The notes under the pieces were generated by a model, which saw only the letters and a program-made list of their open reading frames with translations, had not been told where the DNA came from and did no database searches. The position numbers and the translations under genes are program-made. From assembly GCA_023248745.1 (NCBI GenBank), contig JAHFDZ010000007.1, positions 1 to 48,294 of the forward strand: a stretch of 48,294 nt of DNA, given 5' to 3'. Shown here in pieces: positions 41,666 to 48,294 of the stretch (position 1 is the first letter of the stretch; each line of letters starts with the position of its first letter). The DNA comes from Myxococcales bacterium. GTDB taxonomy: Bacteria > Myxococcota_A > Polyangia > Polyangiales > Polyangiaceae.

Positions 41666-42708
41666 GAATTGAGTCCTCGTGCGACGAAACTGCCGCTGCT
41701 GTCGTTGATCACACGGGGCTTGTTCTCAGCGACGTCGTTCATTCGCAAGTAAACCTCCACGCTCAATATGGCGGCATCATCCCCGAACTCGCGTCGCGGG
41801 ATCATTTGCGCAACATCGAGCCTGTGGTCTCCGAAGCGCTCGCCCGCGCATCGACAACTATTCATCAACTTGACGGTATTGCGGTTACGCAACGCCCAGG
41901 ACTCGTGGGCGCCTTGCTCGTGGGCGTACAAGCCGCCAAAGGACTTGCGTGGGGATCGGGAAAACGTCTTGTGGGCGTCGATCATCTGGTCGGTCATTTG
42001 CTCGCCGCCTACTTGCAGCGAAGCGAACTGCGCGTCGAGACACCGCAATTTCCTTACGTTTGCCTTCTCGCGTCCGGCGGTCACACCGGGCTCTATCGGC
42101 TTGAGTCGTCAAAGCCGGAAGATATCGTCGAACTCGGAGCCACGCGCGACGACGCAGCGGGTGAAGCGTTCGACAAGGTAGGCAAGTTGCTTGACCTTGG
42201 GTACCCAGGCGGACCGACGATCGACCGCTTGGCGAAGGCCGGCAACCCTTCTCGATATTCGTTCACCGTTCCCATGCAGGCGAAGGACTCTTTGGAGTTC
42301 AGTTTCTCGGGAATCAAGACGCAAGTTGCGTCGCATGTCGAGCGACACGGTAAGCCAACCTCTGCAGCGGACCTCGCCGACCTGTGCGCCGCATTTCAAC
42401 GAACGGTTGTGACGTCGCTTACCCGCAAGCTCTTTGCCGCTGCGGCGCGCGAAGGCGTCAGTGACGTTGTCATCGGCGGAGGTGTCGCAGCCAATCGAGA
42501 GCTTCGCGAAACTGTACTCGCGCAGGCACAAAAGCGGGGCGTACGGGCCTTCGTACCCGATATCGCAAGCTGCACCGACAACGCGGCGATGATCGCGTAC
42601 GTGGGACTTACGGCGCTCGAACGTGGTGAGTCATCCGGGTGGGACCTGGCAGCGACGAGTCGCACGGCCCTCGCGCGAGCAACGCGCAAGGGACGGGGCA
42701 TGCGCTAG
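41653..42708 (+). CDS. tsaD: tRNA t6A37 threonylcarbamoyltransferase
   Basis: TsaD transfers the threonylcarbamoyl group to A37 of ANN-decoding tRNAs. The 351-residue protein has the N-terminal GIESSCDETAAAVV, GGIIPELASRDH, the metal site VDHLVGHLLA (HxxxH), LASGGHTGL, EAFDKVGKLLDLGYPGGPTID, FSFSGIKT and GGVAANRELR, and the late DNAAMIAYVG. Length is typical. It overlaps the preceding lipoprotein gene by 13 bp. Confidence 0.96.
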   Translation: MLVLGIESSCDETAAAVVDHTGLVLSDVVHSQVNLHAQYGGIIPELASRDHLRNIEPVVSEALARASTTIHQLDGIAVTQRPGLVGALLVGVQAAKGLAWGSGKRLVGVDHLVGHLLAAYLQRSELRVETPQFPYVCLLASGGHTGLYRLESSKPEDIVELGATRDDAAGEAFDKVGKLLDLGYPGGPTIDRLAKAGNPSRYSFTVPMQAKDSLEFSFSGIKTQVASHVERHGKPTSAADLADLCAAFQRTVVTSLTRKLFAAAAREGVSDVVIGGGVAANRELRETVLAQAQKRGVRAFVPDIASCTDNAAMIAYVGLTALERGESSGWDLAATSRTALARATRKGRGMR

Positions 42709-43035
42709 CTGTCCGAATGACAGCGCGACGCGAATCGTGACAATCGCGGAGGCACTCTTTGCGGGACTTCTCGCAGGCACGGGTCTTGCGGGGTCAACTG
42801 CGCGCGCGCAGTTTGTGAGTACGCTTCGGGACGAGGATGGATGGGCGGGACAATCGACGGGGCATGGTGATGCCAACACCAAGAATTTATGGGTGCGTCG
42901 TTAAACTGACCTCAAAATAAAATGGCTCTTTCTACGCAACGTTGATTTTTCTCGAAAGTCCGGGAAAGCCGGGAGGAGAAAGCTCTGCGCCGCGCCCGGG
43001 AAGCGAGTCAATGCCCGGTCACGTGCTCGGCCGCC
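42709..43035. other. Interval between tsaD and the minus-strand envelope operon
   Basis: 327 bp. The first half can encode a 55-residue secreted-like peptide (42737-42904, listed separately). The rest (42905-43022) is AT-richer around 42910-42960 and shows no gene. A stem formed by GTGCTCG (43023-43029) and CGAGCAC (43047-43053), with inner GCCTC/GAGGC, spans the stop of the minus-strand gene and might contribute to its termination. Confidence 0.45.
42737..42904 (+). CDS. Possible small secreted protein (55 residues)
   Basis: A GTG at 42737 opens a frame to the TAA at 42902-42904. The first ~24 residues look like a signal peptide (IAEALFAGLLAGTGLAGSTARA) with cleavage before QF, followed by a short polar tail with DEDGWAGQSTGHGD. 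GGAG-like support upstream is lacking and nothing recognisable is encoded, so this may be a remnant of a larger exported protein or chance. Confidence 0.3.
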   Translation: MTIAEALFAGLLAGTGLAGSTARAQFVSTLRDEDGWAGQSTGHGDANTKNLWVRR

Positions 43036-44514
43036 TCACCGAGGCACGAGCACCTCAATCGACGCCGCCGCCCGCTCCGCGACCTCCCCCGTCGCGAATC
43101 GCGCCGGATCGATCCCATATAAGTCCCGAGCCCGCTCGGTAATCTTCTTCGCGCTGATGCCCTTCTTCACGCCGATCTTAAACCGCCCTCGTGGAAAGAC
43201 TTCCGCGAGCAGGCCCGCCTCGGCAATCAGCGCCTCGTCACTAACCTTCTCCGAAAATCGCATGTAAAATGCATGCTTTACCTCCGCGGACGAAACGATC
43301 GCGAAGCGCTCATCGGATGGCTCTGGCGGATTCTTCTGCACCATCGTCAACACAAAGCTTCCGTCAAGCCAATCGTGCTCTGGCAAGGAGACGCCCAAAG
43401 TTCCCACACCATGAAACAAGTCGAAAAATCGCAAACCAAGTGCACGAAGTGAAGCGCCAAACGGTGACCCTGTTTCGAAGAGCCGTGCATTGTCGGCAAG
43501 CGTCGCGTAGCGCATGTACCCAAAGCGTTCGACCAGCGACGCAGGTTCAACCGATCCATCGATGCCCGCCAGCGTTTGAGCGGCCACATGTATGTCACGC
43601 GCGAGCTCACCGAGACCCGCCACGAGACCCTCAATCCACAACGCAGTCGTGCGCGGGTGCTGCTCCACAAATGCGCGCGGCGCCACAACGACCCAAGGCG
43701 CCCAACGCGCCGCTTCGACCGTCGTGAACACAAGGTGATTGGGCCCTTCGGCTGAAGTCAAAGCCGTAAATGGTCTTGACTGAACACCAAACTCCGCATT
43801 CTTGAGCTGCGGCGTCTGACGAACCTTACTTAGCGTGAGCCCTTCGGCATCTGCAACAAAGAGCGCCAGTGCCGTCGACGCATCACCACCCGAAACAAAC
43901 ATTTTCGCTTGGTCGGCGGACCCTTCGAACAAGTTGTCGTGCTTGCCAAGCAAGAAACCTTCTCGCCCTCGCGACCACGCCGTCGCGTAGATCACCTCGA
44001 GCGCCAGCGCACGTGTGCGCTCGTAGCCCCCAACAACCGCCGCGAGCGGAACAACCGCAAAGTCGCATCCCGCCTCCTCCTGTCCGCCGCGCGCGATCTG
44101 CTTCTCGACGTCAGCGAGACCGTCCGCAATCTTTACGACAACGTTTACTCCGCGCGCCGAGAACAGACTCTGCGGCATCGCCTTGTACCCGCGATTCGCA
44201 AGAAGCACCGGAGCGGCGGCTTCCCACCCAAGTGCGGAGACTCGAACGGCGCGCTGCAATTCCACCTTTGGTTGTACTGGAGCCTTCGCGCCTCCATCGG
44301 CGTGTGACGATGACGGCGTGGGTGAGCTCGGCCTCGGCTCGGCTGAGTCACTCGGCAGAGGAACGTTCGTCGGCGTACTCGACACAATGGGCGTGGTCGC
44401 TTTTGCAACCGTTCGCGTTACGACAATGGGTTGACCGTTGCGAACGAGTGTCACCGTCGCGACGATGAGAAACAGGATCGTCAAGATGCTGCCGAAAATG
44501 GCTTCGCGTCGCAT
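43036..44514 (-). CDS. Membrane-anchored periplasmic-binding-like protein
   Basis: A 492-residue protein. A single membrane anchor near the N-terminus (AIFGSILTILFLIVATVTLV) is followed by a Pro/Ser-rich linker and, from about 90, a region resembling type 2 periplasmic binding domains such as those of NMT1/aliphatic sulfonate binding proteins (RVSALGWEAAAPVLLANRGY, VKIADGLADVEKQIARG, FAVVPLAAVVGGYERTRALALEVIYATAWSRG). The last ~80 residues (AFYMRFSEKVSDEALIAEAGLLAEVF to ASIEVLVPR) resemble a reduced OmpA-type peptidoglycan-binding fold, which is tentative. It starts right after the stop of the pseudo-trypsin gene with no gap. No transporter genes are nearby. Confidence 0.72.
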   Translation of the reverse strand: MRREAIFGSILTILFLIVATVTLVRNGQPIVVTRTVAKATTPIVSSTPTNVPLPSDSAEPRPSSPTPSSSHADGGAKAPVQPKVELQRAVRVSALGWEAAAPVLLANRGYKAMPQSLFSARGVNVVVKIADGLADVEKQIARGGQEEAGCDFAVVPLAAVVGGYERTRALALEVIYATAWSRGREGFLLGKHDNLFEGSADQAKMFVSGGDASTALALFVADAEGLTLSKVRQTPQLKNAEFGVQSRPFTALTSAEGPNHLVFTTVEAARWAPWVVVAPRAFVEQHPRTTALWIEGLVAGLGELARDIHVAAQTLAGIDGSVEPASLVERFGYMRYATLADNARLFETGSPFGASLRALGLRFFDLFHGVGTLGVSLPEHDWLDGSFVLTMVQKNPPEPSDERFAIVSSAEVKHAFYMRFSEKVSDEALIAEAGLLAEVFPRGRFKIGVKKGISAKKITERARDLYGIDPARFATGEVAERAAASIEVLVPR

Positions 44515-45738
44515 CTAGGGCCATCTCCGCTTTACGTCCGAAAAGTGCAGAAGCTCCCGAACGTCCGCTGCGTTGACCACTTCGACAAAGTCGCCCTGCT
44601 TCTCGCGCGTGCTCACTGCGCCAAGTAACTCGCCCCGACCATCGACCAAGAAGCCGCCGCTCGCAGAAAGTAAGCTCGACACACCCTCATCAACTTTCGC
44701 AACAACACGTTCGTCAACTAACTGCACCATCGCCTCAAACCACAAAGGACTCTTCGTATTCGTTGGCACGAGATAGGCGACGCTAAGCGCCGTCTTCGTA
44801 ATTGCCTCGGGACTCAGCTTGAGCGGCTGAGCACCAAGCGAGTCGGCACGCAAAAGCGCAACTCCGCCACCGTCGCGTGTGCCCAGCCATGCAACGTTAC
44901 GTACAACTTCACCACGCGCTTCGAGCTGCACATCCTCAGCACCTTCGAAACCCACATCCGTCGCAATCCACAAACCACTGCTGTCCACAAGCACTGCACT
45001 TGCGGCGCGCGTTCGCGGCCCCTTGCGCACAAGAACGCGGCCAAGCGAAACGCTTGCGAGCTTCGACGCTTCATCGAGCGACTTCTTTGGTGCGCGCGCA
45101 GGCGCCGCTACCTTCTTGCCTCCATCGAACTTGCCCGCTTCAGGCTTCACGTCTTCCGCATCTTCCGCCACGTTGCCGGCGTCGACTGCACTAACCGAAG
45201 TTTCGGCAACACTTGCGTCCACCACAGGCGCGGACGCGTCGACACTTCTTTCGTCAACCGTTGGTACTATCGGCTCTACCGGCGGAACTTCAACGAGGCG
45301 GACGCCGGCAAACGTAAAAAACGGCTTGGCCGCTGAAACGTAACCGAGATCATACAATTTCTCGCCTTCAAGCCGCAGCGAACGTCTCGTAAACGAGGCC
45401 CCGCCCACTAGAAACAGCGACGCAACAGCAACCGAGAACAACGCAAAGAGCTCTGCGGTCACACCTGCGCGCGGCACCTGCAATCGACGCAGCAAACCTT
45501 CGAGCAGCAAGAACGGCAACCCAAGCGCGACGACAAAGCCGCCGATTGCGTGCAGCGCGATCCACGGAGCAACTCGCCCCATCATCGACATGACGACGCC
45601 AAACGTGATGCCGCTGCCGACGAAACTCGCAACCCACACGAATACCAAATAGGCAGCGCGCCCCCCACCCAGCCGCTCCCCAGGAGGAAGCTGCCGCATA
45701 GGACGCGCGCTATCGGACGGTGGTGTTGGAGTCGTCAC
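44515..45738 (-). CDS. Multi-pass membrane protein with degenerate trypsin-like domain
   Basis: A 407-residue protein from GTG 45738. Residues about 29-115 contain three hydrophobic segments (AYLVFVWVASFVGSGITFGVV, ALHAIGGFVVALGLPFLLL, LFALFSVAVASLFLVGG). A long Asp/Val/Ala-rich linker follows. Residues about 225-400 have the strand order of an HtrA-like trypsin fold (SLGRVLVRKG, SAVLVDSSGLWIATDVGF, GGVALLRADSLG, ASGGFLVDGRGELLGAVS). The catalytic His and Asp positions are not conserved (TDVGF and GGVALL); only the Ser in SASGGF remains. It is therefore probably not a protease but a binding domain. It overlaps the PilZ gene by GTGA. Confidence 0.75.
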   Translation of the reverse strand: MTTPTPPSDSARPMRQLPPGERLGGGRAAYLVFVWVASFVGSGITFGVVMSMMGRVAPWIALHAIGGFVVALGLPFLLLEGLLRRLQVPRAGVTAELFALFSVAVASLFLVGGASFTRRSLRLEGEKLYDLGYVSAAKPFFTFAGVRLVEVPPVEPIVPTVDERSVDASAPVVDASVAETSVSAVDAGNVAEDAEDVKPEAGKFDGGKKVAAPARAPKKSLDEASKLASVSLGRVLVRKGPRTRAASAVLVDSSGLWIATDVGFEGAEDVQLEARGEVVRNVAWLGTRDGGGVALLRADSLGAQPLKLSPEAITKTALSVAYLVPTNTKSPLWFEAMVQLVDERVVAKVDEGVSSLLSASGGFLVDGRGELLGAVSTREKQGDFVEVVNAADVRELLHFSDVKRRWP

Positions 45739-47336
45739 TCGTTCGCGTGCTTCGCCTTGTGGTGCTTCTTTCCCTTCTTGGCGGCTTTCTTCTCGCTCTT
45801 GCTCGTGGCGAGTACGAGCTCGAGCTTATCGCCGCGCGCTCGTACCTGATAGTTCGGTACGCCATCCTTGAAGGTCACCGCAAGTTCGGCCCCCTTCGCA
45901 TCATTGGTAACTTTGATTGCCGCAATTCGCGAATCGCGCTGTGCGAGCGCGCTTGCCGCTTCCGTCGACTTGCGACCCGGAATGTGCACCACAAACCCCG
46001 TGGGTTGTTGCGCGCCCTGGATGCTGGAGATAGGCCCGTCCATTTTGATCGATAGCAGGTTGCCCTTTTTGACCGGACCATTGCTGAACGGCGTGACCTT
46101 GGATCCTTTGGCGTGCGGCGCTTCATTATCTGACGCCAATCCGCCTGAACTCCCGCTGATACCAACAGCTGGCATCATAACCGGTGGTGGCTGCGCATCC
46201 GCAAGCGCGGCTCGGCTCTGCGCTTCGATTTGCTCGACGCCTTTTTCGATTTCCGCGGCCACGATCTGACTTACCGGCGTCTCATCCTTCGGTTTCGCAA
46301 AAGCGAACGATGTCATCATGATGCCAATCGCAACCGCTCCACCGACCGCAATCTTCTTGCGATGCGTACGAAGAGAGCCAACCCATCCCGGATCGACTTC
46401 GTCTGTCGCCACGGCGCTCTCGCCTCTCACAACACGTCGACCGGCAGTCTGAAGCACTCCGTTGGGCGCAGGTGATGTTTGACGTCGCGGCATGTCTTGT
46501 TCCTTGCGATCACGGTTTGCTTTGCGGTCGCTCCACATGAGCTTCGCGGTTGTTGCCACCCGCTTTGAGAGTGATTCAAATTTGTCGTGCGCTGCTGAGA
46601 ACGCACGCGCGACTGGACTTCGCAGTCCTTTCACGTCGATGTCGTCGTCGTCTTGTGGCTTGCTTTCAGGCTTTTCGTCGTTGGTCAATCCCATTGACGA
46701 ACGATCCGGATCAGCCATCGAAACAGAGTCGGCGTAGCGCAAGCGCACCACGAGCTGGGGTACTTGCGAGCCTGAATCGACCTCGACTTGTACGGTATCG
46801 ATACGCGCCGCTCTTCGCTTTCCGGAGTCGACATCTTCAAGGTCAAGACTCTTACCTACTTGCAAAAATCCCAACTCACTGCCGACAACAACGTCGTCGT
46901 CCTTCGCGTCGCGAATGCGCGCGCGCATCGGGGCACTCAAACCTCCGATGTGCAATCGCACCTTTGACCCAATGAGCGCGACCGGCTCTGCTGACTCGTC
47001 GCCGGCCCGATCAAGACCCAAAAGGCCTCGAAGCGTCGTGACACTCTCCGGTTCGAGATCAGCAAAACGAATGCCGAACTCACCGCCTTTGCCACTCTGA
47101 TTGATCCACACCACTTCGCCGGAAGCGAGAATCGGCTCCCCAGCGCCCACGTCAAATCTGCACGTGAGCGGTTGGCCCAATTCGGGCAGGTACGCCGTTC
47201 GCAACAACATTCCTTCTTCAGACACGTTCACCGCTTGCGCTTCGAATCCGGGCCCCATGGCCCCGCCGACTTCTACGAGTGCTTCGAAGGGAATGCGAAT
47301 CGCGCCTGGTGCACGCCGCTCAATCTCTGTGCTCAT
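45735..47336 (-). CDS. PilZ-like protein with one membrane segment and periplasmic AMIN-like domain
   Basis: From ATG 47336 the protein has 533 residues; GGAGG at 47343-47347 fixes this start. Residues 1 to about 105 form a PilZ domain with degenerate c-di-GMP motifs: the RxxxR region reads ERRAPGAIR and DxSxxG reads NVSEEG (37-42). Residues about 118-205 look like a second PilZ/YcgR-N-type barrel. An Asp-rich linker and a basic stretch precede a membrane segment (328-347). The periplasmic part ends in an AMIN-like domain (about 425-511: LLSIKMDGPISSIQGAQ, GDKLELVLAT), the module found in PilQ and amidases, then a Lys-rich tail. It likely joins cytoplasmic signalling to the cell wall or type IV pilus machinery. 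It is first in a three-gene unit. Confidence 0.8.
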   Translation of the reverse strand: MSTEIERRAPGAIRIPFEALVEVGGAMGPGFEAQAVNVSEEGMLLRTAYLPELGQPLTCRFDVGAGEPILASGEVVWINQSGKGGEFGIRFADLEPESVTTLRGLLGLDRAGDESAEPVALIGSKVRLHIGGLSAPMRARIRDAKDDDVVVGSELGFLQVGKSLDLEDVDSGKRRAARIDTVQVEVDSGSQVPQLVVRLRYADSVSMADPDRSSMGLTNDEKPESKPQDDDDIDVKGLRSPVARAFSAAHDKFESLSKRVATTAKLMWSDRKANRDRKEQDMPRRQTSPAPNGVLQTAGRRVVRGESAVATDEVDPGWVGSLRTHRKKIAVGGAVAIGIMMTSFAFAKPKDETPVSQIVAAEIEKGVEQIEAQSRAALADAQPPPVMMPAVGISGSSGGLASDNEAPHAKGSKVTPFSNGPVKKGNLLSIKMDGPISSIQGAQQPTGFVVHIPGRKSTEAASALAQRDSRIAAIKVTNDAKGAELAVTFKDGVPNYQVRARGDKLELVLATSKSEKKAAKKGKKHHKAKHANE

Positions 47337-47342
47337 GACGAC

Positions 47343-47347
47343 CTCCG
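47343..47347 (-). promoter_or_regulatory. Ribosome binding site of the PilZ-AMIN gene
   Basis: GGAGG on the minus strand lies six bases before the ATG at 47336. The longer frame starting at 47351 would contain this site within its coding sequence, so the shorter start is preferred. Confidence 0.65.
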
Positions 47348-47431
47348 TCACCGCGCAACGCGCGCGGGGCTCTCATTCGCGGATAGAGAATCGCGACGAG
47401 CCGGGCCAAGTTTTTTCGGCCCAAGAGCCCA

Positions 47432-47445
47432 TTCGAACGTTCGAA
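47432..47445. promoter_or_regulatory. 14-bp palindrome upstream of the PilZ-AMIN operon
   Basis: TTCGAACGTTCGAA is a perfect palindrome, 96 bp upstream of the PilZ-AMIN start and 54 bp past the prenyltransferase stop. It could be an operator. It contains GAACGTTC without the spacer of known LexA boxes, so I do not assign a regulator. Confidence 0.4.
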
Positions 47446-47499
47446 CGATAGCTACTTATCGATGAACGGCATCGTCATCGAGCGAATCGCATGCGAGCA

Positions 47500-48294
47500 C
47501 TACGGATGTGGCTTGAGGCGGTACACAACGACCACAACCACAACCACCCAGCCCAAAAGGTTGGACACAAAGGGTGCATCCCGCAGCATTTCTTGCGTCG
47601 GCGATTCTGCTTTGAGACCGCGGCCAGCTTTGCCCGACACGAGCTGAAGGAAGCGGAAAATCCCGTAGACCGTGAAGGGCGCGGTTATCCACAGCCAGTC
47701 CGTGTGGAAGGCGGCGCGCGTGCTTGGATCGACCGTGTAAGCGATGTAGACCGCGACCGTCGCAATACCCGTAATCGCAAGTGCAATGTTCAGTGCCGTG
47801 GCGGTGTAGAACTCGAGAGCGGCGCGTTGCTTGCCCGCATCTTCGAGCGCAAGCTCATGCCTTCGCTTCCCAAAGCCGAGGAAAAGCGCGAGGAGCGCCG
47901 TGCACGCAAGCATGTATCCGCTGACGTGAACGGACGTCGCGTAGCCACCGGCGAGCACGCGGAGAACGAAGCCAAAGGCAATGAGCCCCACGTCGAGATA
48001 CGCAATCTTTTTTAGCCTAAATGAGTACGCGAGGTTCTCGACCAAGTAGACCAACGCGACCAACGCGAACATGGCGTTAAGGCGCCACGCGGCGAAGAGT
48101 GACGCGACGACGAGCCCGACCGCCATGACGCGCGCAACGCCCACGGGGACCTCGCCACTTGCGATCGGCCGCTCTCGCTTGACGGGATGAATGCGGTCGG
48201 CCTCGACATCGACAAGATCGTTGATGGTGTACACGGCACCCGCAAGCAAGCAAAACACAAGGGTTGCGAGCGCGGCATGACTTGTGGCGCGCAG
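47500..48294 (-). CDS. UbiA-family prenyltransferase, decaprenyl-phosphate phosphoribosyltransferase-like, N-terminus outside window
   Basis: The frame is open to the right edge, so the N-terminus is cut off; 264 residues are visible. The first Asp-rich motif NDLVDVEADRIHPVKRERPIASG is typical of the UbiA superfamily, and the HPxKRxRPIASG ending is characteristic of the phosphoribosyl-decaprenyl-phosphate group. A second motif region FGKRRHELALEDAG is present, and about seven hydrophobic segments cross the membrane. The C-terminus has a run of eight valines encoded by alternating GTG/GTT/GTC codons. The likely reaction moves a phosphoribosyl group onto polyprenyl phosphate for envelope arabinan-type sugars; another UbiA activity is possible. 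Confidence 0.85.
   Translation of the reverse strand: MRATSHAALATLVFCLLAGAVYTINDLVDVEADRIHPVKRERPIASGEVPVGVARVMAVGLVVASLFAAWRLNAMFALVALVYLVENLAYSFRLKKIAYLDVGLIAFGFVLRVLAGGYATSVHVSGYMLACTALLALFLGFGKRRHELALEDAGKQRAALEFYTATALNIALAITGIATVAVYIAYTVDPSTRAAFHTDWLWITAPFTVYGIFRFLQLVSGKAGRGLKAESPTQEMLRDAPFVSNLLGWVVVVVVVVYRLKPHP

Noticed and set aside
43023-43053. Stem-loop at the end of the binding-protein gene as a specific regulatory element
   Set aside because: It overlaps the coding end, has an asymmetric internal loop and no T-tract; kept only as a weak termination possibility.
47403-47422. GGGCC/GGCCC stem with T-run near the prenyltransferase end
   Set aside because: The T-run lies in the loop, not after the stem, and the stem has only five pairs, so it is not a convincing terminator.

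Overview
The window looks like a chromosomal segment of a myxobacterium (Myxococcota, probably Polyangia). This rests on several features: a MYXO-CTERM-like C-terminal tail on a trypsin-like protease; many short lipoproteins with Ala/Asp-rich linkers; PEGA-domain proteins beside a Ser/Thr kinase; PilZ and TPR/HEAT giants; and high-GC codon use with frequent GTG starts. I see no rRNA, tRNA, CRISPR array, transposase or phage gene, so this is ordinary chromosome with a lineage-specific accessory layer, not an island.

Layout. (1) Positions 1-3266, minus strand: a moxR-DUF58-TgpA-like trio, the last gene running off the left edge. (2) 3382-4014: an orphan ABC ATPase. (3) 3971-9892, minus strand: a compact run aroC, fused aroK-aroB, a lipoprotein, a small barrel-like protein, bioF, bioD. 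Two near-perfect parS sites (the ParB-binding centromere sequence) lie inside bioD and across the start of bioF, which suggests this segment belongs to the origin/partition domain. (4) 9930-11060: a DUF167 protein and dapF. (5) 11066-20168: two lipoproteins (one with a chagasin-like C-terminal domain) and a 2098-residue secreted protein with fibronectin type III-like modules. (6) 20197-20638: a tandem ~209-bp repeat with an internal hairpin, then a strong bidirectional hairpin. (7) 20643-22205, minus strand: a propionyl-CoA carboxylase beta-type carboxyltransferase.

(8) 22304-27067: Ser/Thr kinase, PEGA protein and a lipoprotein with a vWA-like region. (9) 27075-31868, minus strand: a LytTR response regulator, then a PEGA/barrel protein, a lysine 2,3-aminomutase-family enzyme and a lipoprotein peptidyl-prolyl isomerase in one transcription unit read from 31868. 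(10) 31881-35743, plus strand: pyrH, a trypsin-like protease, a metal/cobalamin-type binding lipoprotein, and tlyA. (11) 35750-37051, minus strand: a PP2C phosphatase fused to a cyclic-nucleotide-binding domain. (12) 37128-42708, plus strand: a 1335-residue exported TPR/HEAT protein, a lipoprotein and tsaD. (13) 43036-47336, minus strand: a tightly coupled three-gene unit (PilZ-TM-AMIN protein, membrane-anchored degenerate trypsin-like protein, periplasmic-binding-like protein). (14) 47500-48294, minus strand: a UbiA-family prenyltransferase cut by the right edge.

The housekeeping genes cover shikimate/chorismate, biotin, diaminopimelate, UMP, tRNA t6A and rRNA methylation. The signalling genes (kinase, phosphatase, LytTR, PilZ) and the exported proteins suggest an envelope-sensing theme. 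The best candidates for something undescribed are the PilZ-AMIN/pseudoprotease/binding-protein operon and the kinase-PEGA-lipoprotein locus; the firmest unexpected signal is the pair of parS sites. All functional calls come from reading motifs by eye; no database search was possible.
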